Source of the DNA: Streptococcus sp. HMSC034E03
GTDB lineage: Bacteria > Bacillota > Bacilli > Lactobacillales > Streptococcaceae
Reading direction: 5' to 3'
Length of the DNA: 62,816 nucleotides
Assembly: GCF_001811505.1 (NCBI RefSeq)
Contig: NZ_KV804976.1
Location: 2,127-64,942, forward strand
Positions 62,803 to 62,816 of this stretch are shown piece by piece. Positions within the stretch are counted from its first letter, which is position 1; each line of letters opens with the position of its first letter. Below the pieces are notes generated by a model. It did no database searches and was not told the DNA's origin. It was given only the letters and a program-made list of their open reading frames with translations. A program made the translations under genes and the position numbers.

Positions 62803-62816
62803 CTTTGTAATTATTT

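Overview
This window is a stretch of Streptococcus chromosome, most likely from the mitis group (S. mitis, S. oralis, S. infantis or a close relative of S. pneumoniae). The evidence is very close protein similarity, by recollection, to pneumococcal MecA, MntE, ScrA/ScrB, MvaS, StkP/PhpP, RNase Y and YefM-YoeB, a BOX-type intergenic repeat, low GC, strong AGGAGG ribosome binding sites and many extended -10 promoters (TGnTATAAT). Nearly all genes lie on the minus strand. As I remember the pneumococcal map, several blocks that are separate there are joined here, so this is probably not S. pneumoniae itself.

Layout, left to right. 0-11.6 kb: mecA (ClpC adaptor), a divergent polysaccharide flippase, mtaD deaminase, a heterodimeric ABC exporter, msrAB, the threonine pathway pair hom-thrB, and yaaA. 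11.6-19.7 kb: a 54-residue membrane peptide, a divergent second peptide deformylase, and two manganese export genes. These are mgtA/caxP behind a yybP-ykoY-type Mn riboswitch, and mntE behind a promoter carrying a 14-bp palindrome. Between them sits an AT-rich pair encoding a GT2-GtrA fusion and a polytopic GT-C-like protein, which looks like a complete lipid-linked sugar transfer cassette. 19.7-25.5 kb: the sucrose regulon (scrK, BOX, scrA, divergent scrB-scrR) with two matching ScrR-like operators. 25.5-26.4 kb: an accessory pair consisting of a secreted bacteriocin-like protein and a small 3-TM protein. It has a strong promoter overlapped by a CcpA (cre) site, and an mRNA hairpin that puts the ribosome binding site in the loop and the start codon in the stem.

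26.5-40.5 kb is core: mvaA-mvaS, a two-part ThrE-type exporter, stkP-phpP, rsmB-fmt-priA, rpoZ-gmk and rny. 40.6-48.6 kb is a defence island: a type I restriction-modification operon whose hsdS and hsdR are separated by two genes. One encodes a DUF4868/KwaB-like protein and the other a 183-residue four-TM protein of KwaA size and topology, so a Kiwa-like anti-phage module appears nested in a type I R-M operon. A yefM-yoeB toxin-antitoxin cassette follows, bounded by near-identical 29-bp direct repeats.

49.4-56.6 kb is a conserved run (tmcAL, methyltransferase, rsfS, isochorismatase-like hydrolase, yqeK, nadD, yhbY, yqeH, yqeG, corA) linked to tRNA modification, ribosome assembly and NAD. Then come a short MscS channel, sstT, an ArAE-family membrane protein, a small uncertain ORF, a DUF3165 gene and typA. 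The right end holds a short degenerate RHS/YD-repeat remnant. I saw no tRNA, rRNA, CRISPR array or intact insertion sequence.
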